Part shown: positions 55,308-63,672 of the stretch, one piece after another
Layout: every line of letters starts with the position of its first letter
How positions within the stretch are numbered: position 1 is the stretch's first letter
From: Mariniradius saccharolyticus AK6
GTDB taxonomy: Bacteria > Bacteroidota > Bacteroidia > Cytophagales > Cyclobacteriaceae
Direction of reading: 5' to 3'
NCBI RefSeq assembly: GCF_000330725.2
Contig: NZ_AMZY02000006.1
Coordinates: 186,001-250,000 of the forward strand
DNA length: 64,000 bases
Notes under the pieces: generated by a model
Seen by the model: only the letters and a program-made list of their open reading frames with translations
Told to the model about the DNA's origin: nothing
The model's database searches: none
Position numbers and translations under genes: made by a program

Positions 55308-56495
55308 TCAATTTTTAAGTTCATTTACGGCAATGAAGGCCATCAAGCCCGAACCGATTTCCAAGGCTTCCTCATCGATATCGAAAGTCGGCGTATGTAC
55401 TCCGGAGGTAATTCCTTTGGATTCGTTCCGTGTGCCGAGGCGGTAGAAGCAGCCGTCAATTTCTTGGGTATAGTAGGCAAAATCCTCCGCGGCCATCCAG
55501 ATGTCCAGGTCCAGAACATTGTCTTCTCCCAAATAATCGATCGCTGCCTGCTGGGCTTTTTCCGTCAAGGCATCGGCATTTTTGAGAAAAGGATAGCCCT
55601 TTCGGATTTCGAAATCGAGCTGTCCACCCATGCCTTCCACAATGCCATGGGCAATTTGCAGCATGTGTTGGTGGGCTTTGGCCCGCCAGTCTTCATTGAG
55701 GGTACGGAAGGTTCCCTGGATTTTTACCTCATTGGGAATGATATTGGTAGCACCGAGCGCTTCGACGCGGCCAAAGGACAAAACAGAAGGGATCTTGGGG
55801 GAGGCATTTCTGCTGACAACTTGCTGCAGGGCGACGATCATGTGTGAAGCGATCAATACCGGATCGACCAAAGTCTCTGGCATCGCACCGTGTCCACCTT
55901 TTCCCTTTACGGTTATATACAATTCATCGGCGCTTGCCATGTACATGCCCTTTCGAAAGCCGACTTTGCCAACAGGAATCATCGGCATGACGTGCTGTCC
56001 GATTATTCCCGAGGGTTTGGGGTTTTCCAAGGCTTTGTCTTTGATCATCAGCGAAGCACCACCCGGGATCAATTCCTCTCCGGGTTGAAAAATGAGTTTT
56101 ACGGTTCCCTCAAATTCATCCCGGATCTCATGCAGAATTTTCGCCGCCCCCAGCAAGGAAGCGGTGTGTACATCATGCCCGCAGGCATGCATGACCCCAT
56201 GGTTTTGGGATTTGTAGGAAACCTCGTTTTGTTCAATGATGGGAAGGGCGTCCATGTCGGCCCGAAGCGCGACGGTCTTTTTTCCGGGGTTTTTTCCCTC
56301 GACCAAAGCGACCAAACCGGTTTCGGCCTTTTTTTCCAAATGGTTGATGCCAAAGGCACGAAGCTGCTTTTCTACAAAAGCAACCGTCTGGTATTCATGG
56401 AATGATAGCTCAGGGTGGGCGTGGAGGTGTCGTCTCGCATCAATCGTCTCCTGCTTGATTTGCTGGGCTATGGTTTTGATTCTATTGATTACCAT
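55308..56495 (-). CDS. M20 family amidohydrolase
   Basis: A 395-residue metal-dependent amidohydrolase of the hippuricarboxypeptidase/N-acyl-amino-acid type. Metal site and catalytic motifs: MHACGHDVHTASLLGAAKIL, FQPGEELIPGGASLMI and GQHVMP. Dimerisation lid segment KGKGGHGAMPETLVDP is present, and DIWMAAEDFAYYTQ supplies the last ligand. The start ATG 56495 overlaps the SPOR lipoprotein gene by 14 bases; the further ATG 56522 would overlap by 41. No signal peptide, so cytoplasmic. Confidence 0.93.
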   Translation of the reverse strand: MVINRIKTIAQQIKQETIDARRHLHAHPELSFHEYQTVAFVEKQLRAFGINHLEKKAETGLVALVEGKNPGKKTVALRADMDALPIIEQNEVSYKSQNHGVMHACGHDVHTASLLGAAKILHEIRDEFEGTVKLIFQPGEELIPGGASLMIKDKALENPKPSGIIGQHVMPMIPVGKVGFRKGMYMASADELYITVKGKGGHGAMPETLVDPVLIASHMIVALQQVVSRNASPKIPSVLSFGRVEALGATNIIPNEVKIQGTFRTLNEDWRAKAHQHMLQIAHGIVEGMGGQLDFEIRKGYPFLKNADALTEKAQQAAIDYLGEDNVLDLDIWMAAEDFAYYTQEIDGCFYRLGTRNESKGITSGVHTPTFDIDEEALEIGSGLMAFIAVNELKN

Positions 56496-57027
56496 CGATT
56501 GGCTTGACTTCTGGTACAACATATCCCTCTCTTACAAACCTATCCTGGATAATTCTGGCAGAAGGGAATTGGGGTTTGAGTTGGTGGTAAAATGACAGGG
56601 CTTCGATCCGGTTGGCAAACTTCCCGACTTTAATCAAGTAGCGGGGCTGTTGGTATTGCATGTCGGTCTTGAATTCGGGGAAATAGGTGAAAAGCTCGTT
56701 TCTGGTCTTGAATGCCAAATCCCTGTCCACTCCACTGAATACCAAAACCGTGAATCCGCTCCAATACATTTCCGCTTCGTTGGTTTGCTTCAAGCGATCC
56801 AAAGCAATTCCCAATTCCTCGTCCACCGCCAAAGAACCACTCGGCTTCACCTCTTCCTCCACGTCCTTGGCAAGCTGCTCTTCCAAATCAGGAAATGTGA
56901 TTCGCGTTTCATCCAAACTTTCCGAATAGGAACCAAACTCATTGGCGGTTGCTGCGGGCTTTTTGAGCAGGCTGCAGGAACCCAATAAAATTACGGCTAT
57001 GAAAGATAGAAGAAGTGGTCCTTTCAT
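56482..57027 (-). CDS. SPOR-domain-like lipoprotein
   Basis: A 181-residue lipoprotein: MKGPLLLSFIAVILLGSCS, lipobox LLGSC. After an acidic linker (LEEQLAKDVEEE) there is a C-terminal SPOR-like fold (TVLVFSGVDRDLAFKTRNEL, RYLIKVGKFANRIEALSFYH), which in other proteins binds denuded peptidoglycan. The start is 10 bases after the secA stop, so it is almost certainly co-transcribed with secA. The start at 57054 would lie within secA. Confidence 0.8.
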   Translation of the reverse strand: MKGPLLLSFIAVILLGSCSLLKKPAATANEFGSYSESLDETRITFPDLEEQLAKDVEEEVKPSGSLAVDEELGIALDRLKQTNEAEMYWSGFTVLVFSGVDRDLAFKTRNELFTYFPEFKTDMQYQQPRYLIKVGKFANRIEALSFYHQLKPQFPSARIIQDRFVREGYVVPEVKPIDGNQ

Positions 57028-57037
57028 GATGTTTTTG

Positions 57038-60000
57038 TTAATGTTCGAGGACAACGCATTTGCCGGCAGCTACATCTTGCTCGACGCTTTTAAACTTCAC
57101 GTCCTTGAGAACCTTGCCATCCGGATATTGTACCGACACTTTGTCGTTGCGTCCATATGAGCGTTCAGATTTTCTTGGTGCCACGATTTGCGGAGGCGCA
57201 GTCCTGTTTGCGACCGCGGCTGCCGCCTGCCTTGCTGCACCTGGATTGAGAGTGCTGTGGACTTCTTCCTTGGAAGTCTGGATTTTGGGCTCTTCCCTTC
57301 TCGGTGCCTGCGCTGCCTTTACTTGGCTTGGATCTTGGGCAGGCAGATCTGCCTTGGAAATGAATGAAATCGTGTCCTCATTGAGCTTGCCTACAAAGCG
57401 CTTAAACATCTCGAAGGCTTCGAATTTGTAGATCAACAGCGGATCCTTCTGCTCATAGACGGCATTTTGAACCGACTGCTTCAGGTCGTCCATATCGCGA
57501 AGGTGTTCCTTCCAGTTCTGGTCAATAATCGCCAAAGTCACATTCTTCTCAATCGCCCGGATCAAGTCCCTGCCTTCGTTTTGGACGGTGGATTCGAGGT
57601 TGATGACTACGCCGATTTGCTTGAAATTATCGGTAATGGGTACCATGATCTCTTTTACCGTAGCGCCTCTTTGGGTATACACATCCCTGAGGACAGGGAG
57701 CGCTTTTTGGAGGATTCGCTGGTTCTTGTTGGTATAATGCGCATAGGCCGCGTCAAACAACTGCTGCGTCAGCACGTTGGCCTCTTTGGTTTTCAATTCA
57801 TCCTCCGTGAATGGATGGTCGATACCCAAGGAACTGTAAATATTGACCCTGAGGTTGTCGGCATCCAAGGTGGACTTGCCCATGGTGACCAGGTCAAAGG
57901 CAACATCGTACATGACATTGAGGATGTCGAGCTCGAGTCGCTCACCCTTGAGGGCATTTCTACGACGGCGGTACACGACTTCCCTTTGGGAGTTCATCAC
58001 GTCATCGTACTCCAAGAGACGCTTCCGGACACCAAAGTTGTTTTCCTCGACTTTTTTCTGTGCCCGCTCGATGGACTTGGTAATCATGGAGTGCTGGATC
58101 ACTTCGCCCTCTTCCAATCCCATCCTATCCATCAACTTGGCTATCCTATCGGAGCCAAACAAACGCATCAGGTTGTCTTCCAAGGAAACAAAGAACTGTG
58201 AGGAACCTACGTCTCCTTGACGACCGGAACGACCTCTCAGCTGCCTGTCCACACGTCTGGATTCGTGTCTTTCCGTACCGATAATCGCCAATCCACCTGC
58301 TTTTCTGGATTCGGGCGTCAACTTGATATCCGTACCACGACCAGCCATGTTGGTGGCGATGGTGACCGTCCCTGCCTTACCCGCTTCGGCTACGATATCA
58401 GCTTCACGGGCATGCTGCTTGGCGTTCAATACTTGATGCGGAATCTTCCTCAACGTTAGCATTCGGCTGAGTACTTCCGATATTTCAACCGAAGTCGTAC
58501 CTACTAGTACTGGTCTGCCAGCATCCGTCAGTTCCTTGATTTCGTCAGCGACGGCGTTGAACTTCTCGCGGACGGTTTTGTAGACTTTGTCTTCCTTGTC
58601 CTTTCTGATGATTGGCCTATTGGTTGGGATGACCACCACGTCCAACTTGTAAATCGTCCAAAACTCACCCGCTTCGGTCTCTGCGGTACCGGTCATACCG
58701 GCAAGTTTGTGGTACATTCTAAAGTAGTTCTGTAAGGTAATCGTCGCATAGGTCTGGGTCGCGTCTTCGACTTTAACGTTTTCCTTCGCTTCGATCGCTT
58801 GGTGGAGACCATCGGAATACCTTCTTCCCTCCATCACGCGGCCTGTCTGTTCGTCGACGATTTTCACTTTTCCATCCACAATGATGTACTCGGTGTCCTT
58901 CTCAAACATGCAATAAGCCTTCAGCAATTGGTTGACCGTATGGATACGCTGCGCCTTGACTCCATAGTCTTTGATGATTTCCTCCTTGCGGATCAGCTTT
59001 TCGGTATCATCGATGCTGGTATCTTTTTCCAACTCAGCCACCACAGTACCGATATCCGGCAGGATGAAGAAGTTGGGATTCTCGTTTTTCTGGGTGATGA
59101 CCTCGATGCCGTTGTCGGTTAGCTCGACGGTATTGGTTTTTTCGTCAATGGTAAACAACAAGGGTTGGTCAGCCTCAGGCATCATCCGCTTGTTGTCTTG
59201 GAGGTAGTAGTTTTCTGTTTTTTGAAGAATGACCTTGATACCCGGTTCAGAGAGATACTTGATCAATGGCTTGTATTTCGGCATACCGCGATAAGCACGG
59301 AAAAGCGGCAAACCTGCCTCTTTTTCATTGCCTTCCTGGATGAGTTTCTTGGCGGTGTTGAGGTAGCCCTGTACGAGCTTACGCTGCTCGTCAACCAAGG
59401 TCGAAACCCTCGGTTTCATATCCATAAACTCGTGTTGGTCGCCACGGGGAACCGGACCGGAAATGATCAAAGGCGTCCGCGCATCATCAATCAGAACCGA
59501 GTCCACTTCGTCAATCATCGCGTAGTGGTGCTTACCTTGTACAAGGTCATTGGCGTCACGGGCCATATTGTCCCGGAGGTAATCGAAGCCAAACTCGTTG
59601 TTGGTACCATAGACGATATCGGAGGCATAAGCTTTCCTGCGGAGATCGGAGTTTGGCGGGTACTTGTCGATACAGTCGACAGTAAGGCCATGGAACTCAA
59701 AAAGCGGGGCGTTCCATTCGGAGTCCCTTTTGGCGAGGTAATCGTTGACGGTGACGATATGGACACCGCGGCCTGAAAGCGCATTGAGGTAGGCTGGCAG
59801 GGTGGAAACGAGCGTTTTACCCTCACCTGTGGCCATCTCGGCGATTTTTCCCTTGTGGAGTACCATACCACCGATGAGCTGTACGTCGTAGTGGACCATG
59901 TCCCAAACCACTTCGTTGCCGGCGGCGATCCACTTGTTGTGCCAAATGGCATCTTCTCCCTGGATCTCGATATTTGGTTTTTTGGCAGCGAGTTCGCGGT

Positions 60001-60418
60001 CACGCAAGGTTGCCTTGACCACCAATTTGCCGTTTTCCTTGAACCTCCTTGCCGTTTCCTTGACAATGGCAAAGGCATCCACCATCACTTTGTCAAGTGC
60101 GAGTTCCAAAGCCTCGTCTCTGGATTTTTCCGTTTTGTCTATTTCTGTGAAAAGGGCATCCTTTTCATGGACCTTCTCCGGTGCAAGGGCAGCAATCTGT
60201 GCGCGGATGCCTGCAATTTTCTCGTCGATTGACTTGAGGTCCGCGTCGATGATAGCCTTGATTTCGACTGTTTTTGCCCTTAGTTGCTCGTCATTCAGAC
60301 TTTTGAGTTTCTCGAAAGCCTGATTGATCAAAGCTACTTTTGGACTGAATTCCTTGACATCTCTTTCCGACTTGGTTCCGAATATTTTTGCCAATCCCTT
60401 GGCGACAAATTCTAACAT
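57038..60418 (-). CDS. secA: preprotein translocase ATPase SecA
   Basis: A 1126-residue SecA, of the large Bacteroidota type (E. coli SecA has 901). The motor has Walker A MATGEGKTLVS, DEVD box MIDEVDSVLIDDART and helicase motifs GRGTDIKL and QLRGRSGRQGD. Extra length sits largely in an N-terminal coiled insert (~60-130) and between the preprotein cross-linking domain and motor 1. The C-terminus ends KFKSVEQDVAAGKCVVLEH and lacks the CxCxSGx8CH zinc tail that binds SecB. It drives export through SecYEG, including the many signal-peptide proteins here. First gene of a five-gene minus-strand run. Confidence 0.97.
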   Translation of the reverse strand: MLEFVAKGLAKIFGTKSERDVKEFSPKVALINQAFEKLKSLNDEQLRAKTVEIKAIIDADLKSIDEKIAGIRAQIAALAPEKVHEKDALFTEIDKTEKSRDEALELALDKVMVDAFAIVKETARRFKENGKLVVKATLRDRELAAKKPNIEIQGEDAIWHNKWIAAGNEVVWDMVHYDVQLIGGMVLHKGKIAEMATGEGKTLVSTLPAYLNALSGRGVHIVTVNDYLAKRDSEWNAPLFEFHGLTVDCIDKYPPNSDLRRKAYASDIVYGTNNEFGFDYLRDNMARDANDLVQGKHHYAMIDEVDSVLIDDARTPLIISGPVPRGDQHEFMDMKPRVSTLVDEQRKLVQGYLNTAKKLIQEGNEKEAGLPLFRAYRGMPKYKPLIKYLSEPGIKVILQKTENYYLQDNKRMMPEADQPLLFTIDEKTNTVELTDNGIEVITQKNENPNFFILPDIGTVVAELEKDTSIDDTEKLIRKEEIIKDYGVKAQRIHTVNQLLKAYCMFEKDTEYIIVDGKVKIVDEQTGRVMEGRRYSDGLHQAIEAKENVKVEDATQTYATITLQNYFRMYHKLAGMTGTAETEAGEFWTIYKLDVVVIPTNRPIIRKDKEDKVYKTVREKFNAVADEIKELTDAGRPVLVGTTSVEISEVLSRMLTLRKIPHQVLNAKQHAREADIVAEAGKAGTVTIATNMAGRGTDIKLTPESRKAGGLAIIGTERHESRRVDRQLRGRSGRQGDVGSSQFFVSLEDNLMRLFGSDRIAKLMDRMGLEEGEVIQHSMITKSIERAQKKVEENNFGVRKRLLEYDDVMNSQREVVYRRRRNALKGERLELDILNVMYDVAFDLVTMGKSTLDADNLRVNIYSSLGIDHPFTEDELKTKEANVLTQQLFDAAYAHYTNKNQRILQKALPVLRDVYTQRGATVKEIMVPITDNFKQIGVVINLESTVQNEGRDLIRAIEKNVTLAIIDQNWKEHLRDMDDLKQSVQNAVYEQKDPLLIYKFEAFEMFKRFVGKLNEDTISFISKADLPAQDPSQVKAAQAPRREEPKIQTSKEEVHSTLNPGAARQAAAAVANRTAPPQIVAPRKSERSYGRNDKVSVQYPDGKVLKDVKFKSVEQDVAAGKCVVLEH

Positions 60419-60581
60419 AATTTCTGTCTAGCTAATGCGGGCCTAAAATTACGCCCTTTTTATGAATAATTAGGAATCGAATCCCGGCTTCCCGTCTATC
60501 AAATCCTGACTGGAAAACCTGTTCCAAATACTGAATGCAATCGAATGTAACCGATCACAGCTAACCGGTACTGCCAACTGA

Positions 60582-61358
60582 TCACTGCACGCTGATTTTC
60601 CCCTCAAACACTTGCTCTGCAGGACCGATCAGCAGGATATCAGTGAAGCTCCCGTCCGCCGCTTTTGTAAATCTCACACGGAGATTTCCCCCGGGGGTTT
60701 TGATGTTGACCTCATTGAGTTGGTTTTGGAAGCCATAGACCAAGGCGCAAGCAGTCACGCCCGTGCCACAGGAAAGTGTCTCGTTTTCCACACCCCGTTC
60801 GTAGGTCCTGACATATAGCTCGTCTTCCGAAAGCGGTGTGATGAAATTGACATTGGTGCCGCCCGGGGCATACTCACTGGAAAACCTGATCTTCCTTCCT
60901 TCTTCAAACACGGGATAATCCGCCACATTCTCGACGTAGCGGACATGGTGCGGAGAGCCGGTGTTGACAAAGAAATCTACGCCAGCATTGCTGAGGCTAA
61001 GGACGTCCCGCATGCCCAATTCCACCCAATCGCCGGCCACGCGTGCATCATGGGCGCCATCGATGGCCCAAAAGGAAGTACGCTGATCGATGATCCCAAG
61101 AAACTTCGAGAAAGCAACCGCACAGCGCGCCCCATTGCCGCACATGCTTTGTGAGCCGTCTGCATTGAAATATATCATCTCGAAGTCGTAGCCTTGCTTG
61201 TTTCGGATCAGGATCAGCCCGTCCGCGCCGATGCCAAACCTCCGGTCGCAGAGGCGCTGCACCAAGGCAAGATCCCGTTCGGGGAAGGCTTCGGACCGAT
61301 CGTCGATCATGACAAAATCATTTCCGGTACCTTGGTATTTGTAGAAAGTAATTTCCAT
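60582..61358 (-). CDS. dapF: diaminopimelate epimerase
   Basis: A 258-residue PLP-independent racemase converting LL- to meso-diaminopimelate for lysine and peptidoglycan. The start MEITFYKYQGTGNDFVMIDD at 61358 is the standard N-terminus. The reading from 61427 starts within a promoter-like TATGTTTG. The two catalytic cysteines are Cys73 (SMCGNGARC) and Cys197 (LSCGTGVTAC). Its product is the substrate of LysA (8852) but the genes are not linked here. Confidence 0.96.
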   Translation of the reverse strand: MEITFYKYQGTGNDFVMIDDRSEAFPERDLALVQRLCDRRFGIGADGLILIRNKQGYDFEMIYFNADGSQSMCGNGARCAVAFSKFLGIIDQRTSFWAIDGAHDARVAGDWVELGMRDVLSLSNAGVDFFVNTGSPHHVRYVENVADYPVFEEGRKIRFSSEYAPGGTNVNFITPLSEDELYVRTYERGVENETLSCGTGVTACALVYGFQNQLNEVNIKTPGGNLRVRFTKAADGSFTDILLIGPAEQVFEGKISVQ

Positions 61359-61424
61359 GTGAAAACCTTGTTGCGGCAGGTTTTTTCTTTTTTCAAAAAC
61401 CAAACCAACAATTTGACTGTTCTG

Positions 61425-61432
61425 CAAACATA
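61425..61432 (-). promoter_or_regulatory. Bacteroidota -7 element TATGTTTG for dapF
   Basis: The minus strand reads TATGTTTG, an exact TAnnTTTG match, 67 bases before the dapF ATG. It overlaps the upstream in-frame ATG, which supports the shorter start. No -33 match was found. Confidence 0.4.
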
Positions 61433-61540
61433 ACCAAGTTGTCAGGAAATAGGACGTTCTGTCCGACTTTCCGTTTCATAATGTGGACGATTTGGTTAAC
61501 TTGAGCCTCTTTCCATTTTAAACACAAGAACTACAAACCC

Positions 61541-62311
61541 ATGAAAAAGAAATCTTTTGACCCGAATAGAAGGAAATTTTTGGACCAAGGCGCCAAGGCT
61601 ACCTTGGCTTTGGGGATAGGTGCGGGATTGATTGGACTTCCATCGGTTTCGGCTTTTGCCAATCAACCAAGGAGAAGTCCGAAGTTCCTCGCCCAAACGG
61701 GATTTGCGCAGACGCCTTTGGCATATGCCTACAATGCCCTTGAGCCGCATATAGATGCCATGACCATGGAAATTCACTATACCAAGCATGCCGCAGCCTA
61801 CGCCAACAACCTGAAAGATGCAGCGCGCGACGAAAAGGTGGATACCAGCAAGCCGTTGGAGGACGTGATGAAGAACATTTCCAAATACTCCGTCAAGATG
61901 CGGAACAATGGGGGCGGCCATTACAACCACGAGTTGTTTTGGAAAATCATGTCGCCCAAAGGTGGAGGCGAGCCCGCAGGGGACTTGGCAAAGGCCATTG
62001 CTGCTGATTTCGGTTCATTCGCGGCATTCAAGACCAAGTTTGAAGATGCAGCCAAGGCCCGCTTCGGCTCAGGATGGGCCTGGCTCTCAGTCGATGCCAA
62101 CAAGAAGCTGGTGGTAAGCTCTACACCCAACCAAGACAATCCCCTGATGGACGTGGCCGATGTGAAGGGCACGCCGATATTGGGCTTGGACGTATGGGAA
62201 CATGCCTATTACCTCAAATACCAAAACAGAAGGCCCGACTACATCACGGCATTTTGGAATCTCGTGGATTGGAACGCGGTGGCGGAGAGGTATAAGATGG
62301 CGGTCAAGTAG
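61541..62311 (+). CDS. Tat-exported Fe/Mn superoxide dismutase
   Basis: A 256-residue SOD. The N-terminus MKKKSFDPNRRKFLDQGAK has a twin-arginine motif (Arg10-Arg11-Lys-Phe-Leu) and a hydrophobic core ALGIGAGLIGLPSV, so the folded, metal-loaded enzyme is probably exported. The mature domain has all four metal ligands in context: MEIHYTKHAAAY, GGHYNHELFW and LDVWEHAYYLKY. It converts superoxide to peroxide in the periplasm. Iron or manganese preference cannot be told reliably. Followed by a hairpin terminator. Confidence 0.93.
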   Translation: MKKKSFDPNRRKFLDQGAKATLALGIGAGLIGLPSVSAFANQPRRSPKFLAQTGFAQTPLAYAYNALEPHIDAMTMEIHYTKHAAAYANNLKDAARDEKVDTSKPLEDVMKNISKYSVKMRNNGGGHYNHELFWKIMSPKGGGEPAGDLAKAIAADFGSFAAFKTKFEDAAKARFGSGWAWLSVDANKKLVVSSTPNQDNPLMDVADVKGTPILGLDVWEHAYYLKYQNRRPDYITAFWNLVDWNAVAERYKMAVK

Positions 62312-62329
62312 GAAGTACGAGGGTTGGAG

Positions 62330-62350
62330 GTACGAAGTACGAAGTACAAA
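62330..62350. repeat. three-unit heptamer array GTACGAA
   Basis: Units GTACGAA, GTACGAA, GTACAAA in tandem just after the SOD stop codon, with a looser copy of the same pattern at 62311-62329. Matches the arrays at 62973-62993 and, in reverse orientation, 8753-8773. Confidence 0.55.
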
Positions 62351-62434
62351 GAACCAAGTAGGAAGGAACTTTAAGGCTTTGGAGTCTCCCTTCCCTCAAG
62401 GGAAGGCGGAGAGGATAGAATAGAAATTTCAGAA

Positions 62435-62468
62435 AAAACGGGGCGGATTCGTCCCGTTTTTGTTTTTT
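62435..62468 (+). terminator. rho-independent terminator of the SOD gene
   Basis: Stem AAAACGGGgCG / CGtCCCGTTTT (about 62436-62460) followed by TGTTTTTTT. The 178-base gap between SOD and the next gene otherwise contains the heptamer array. Confidence 0.75.
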
Positions 62469-62489
62469 TAGGGGAAAATAAGACAAGCC

Positions 62490-62954
62490 ATGCAAGACCC
62501 CAAGAGCCTCACATCCGTAGCTGCATTCCATGAGACCTTCAAGCACCCGATTTTGCCTTTTCCACAGGTACCGGACGAAAAACGCTGCCAACTGCGTGTG
62601 GCGCTCTTGGCTGAGGAACTGAAGGAACTGGAGGCGGGCATCCGCAACAAGGACATCGTGGAAATTGCCGACGCGCTCTGCGACTTGCAGTACGTGTTGT
62701 CGGGGGCGGTATTGGAATTTGGCTTGGCGGAAAAGTTCAAGGCATTGTTTGACGAGGTGCAGCGCTCCAATATGAGCAAAGCCTGCAAAACCATCGAGGA
62801 AGCCCAAGCCACCGTGGCGCATTACCAAAGCCAAGGCGTAGACTGCCACTTTGAGCAGTCCGGAGAACTCTATCTGGTCTATCGTACCGAGGACCGCAAG
62901 ACGCTGAAGTCGGTGTTTTATTCTCCGGCGGATTTGAGGGAGTTTTTGAAATGA
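62490..62954 (+). CDS. MazG-like nucleotide pyrophosphohydrolase
   Basis: A 154-residue all-alpha NTP pyrophosphohydrolase. The metal-binding signature is RVALLAEELKELEAGI, then VEIADALCDLQYVLSG (ExxE plus DxxD pattern). The C-terminal ~50 residues (NMSKACKTIEEAQATVAHYQ, LVYRTEDRKTLKSVFYSPAD) match the extended Bacteroidota proteins of this group. It probably removes non-canonical or excess nucleotides, producing the monophosphate and pyrophosphate. The start lies 22 bases after the SOD terminator, so it has its own transcription start or readthrough. Confidence 0.88.
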   Translation: MQDPKSLTSVAAFHETFKHPILPFPQVPDEKRCQLRVALLAEELKELEAGIRNKDIVEIADALCDLQYVLSGAVLEFGLAEKFKALFDEVQRSNMSKACKTIEEAQATVAHYQSQGVDCHFEQSGELYLVYRTEDRKTLKSVFYSPADLREFLK

Positions 62955-62972
62955 GGGGATGACGAGGTAGAA

Positions 62973-62993
62973 ATACGAAGTACGATGTACCAA
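62973..62993. repeat. three-unit heptamer array (GTACGAA type)
   Basis: Units ATACGAA, GTACGAT, GTACCAA immediately after the pyrophosphohydrolase gene. Third copy of the module. It marks the right end of the normal-composition chromosome before the AT-rich tail. Confidence 0.5.
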
Positions 62994-63112
62994 GAATCGG
63001 AGAGCGGAAGGTGGATTTTTTGATGGAGATTTTCATCCAATTATTAGTATCAAAACTTCTAGAAATCAAGTCGCCCTTTGACGATTTGTGATAATTCCAT
63101 AGTTTTAATAAA

Positions 63113-63208
63113 CCCTGATAAATACAGGCACGAAATCAGGCTTAGCAGCCTAGATGCGGTATGCTAAGCTTGAAAGTCGTCAGGGGTATATACAAGTTAG
63201 CGGTCATT
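63113..63208. other. long imperfect inverted repeat, possible attC-like recombination site
   Basis: Outer arms CCCTGA (63113-63118) and TCAGGG (63180-63185), inner perfect arms GCTTAGCA (63140-63147) and TGCTAAGC (63162-63169) extended by GCC/GGT with one bulged A. The folded hairpin is about 70 bases with unpaired bases, like integron attC sites, and is followed by TATACAAGTTAGCGGTCAT. An exact RYYYAAC/GTTRRRY pair could not be shown. It lies in the 433-base gap 62955-63387, whose remainder (after the heptamer array) is AT-rich and gene-free. Downstream genes are small and AT-rich, as in cassettes. No integrase is in the window. Confidence 0.4.
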
Positions 63209-63387
63209 GTAAAGAGACAACATAAAGAAACAGTAAAATAGAAAAATTAACACAGCAATTTTGATAGTAAACTTCTTGACACTTTTAGCATTTGTTCTTC
63301 ACACTTTCTGTGGGTGACAAGAAATAGAAAGTAAACGATCCGGTAGAATGGAATGACAAAATTTTCCGAAAAAGAGAGAAATGGAAG

Positions 63388-63672
63388 ATGCCAAGATGTG
63401 GTTGGCATTGGGTTTCGTTTGACTTACTTTTTGCTTCAATCGCACCTGGAGTTATTAACTTTACTGAATTCTTTGATAACGAAAAAATATTGTTACAAAT
63501 ATTGAAAATATATTTTTCAGGAAATGCAGTAGATTGGACTTTGACAATTGCAATTTCAAAACAGTTTTCCAAAAATCATTTAAAACTATCACAATGGATA
63601 TTGCATATTGATGGACTTATTTACCTAGGAACAAATAAATTGGACTTATGCTTAAACTTGGCGGATACCTGA
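63388..63672 (+). CDS. hypothetical protein in AT-rich tail
   Basis: A 94-residue ORF beginning MPRCGWHWVSFDLLFASIAP and ending LGTNKLDLCLNLADT. Its frame is open upstream to about 63328 without another ATG. Several other short ORFs overlap it (one from ATG 63353 in another frame, one antisense), so coding is not certain. The AT-rich codon use differs from the rest of the window. It overlaps the start of the next gene by 25 bases. No family recognised. Confidence 0.3.
   Translation: MPRCGWHWVSFDLLFASIAPGVINFTEFFDNEKILLQILKIYFSGNAVDWTLTIAISKQFSKNHLKLSQWILHIDGLIYLGTNKLDLCLNLADT

Noticed and set aside
63285-63572. 95-residue minus-strand ORF in the AT-rich tail
   Set aside because: Overlaps the better plus-strand ORF, has no recognisable features, and ends in low-complexity serine/phenylalanine runs.
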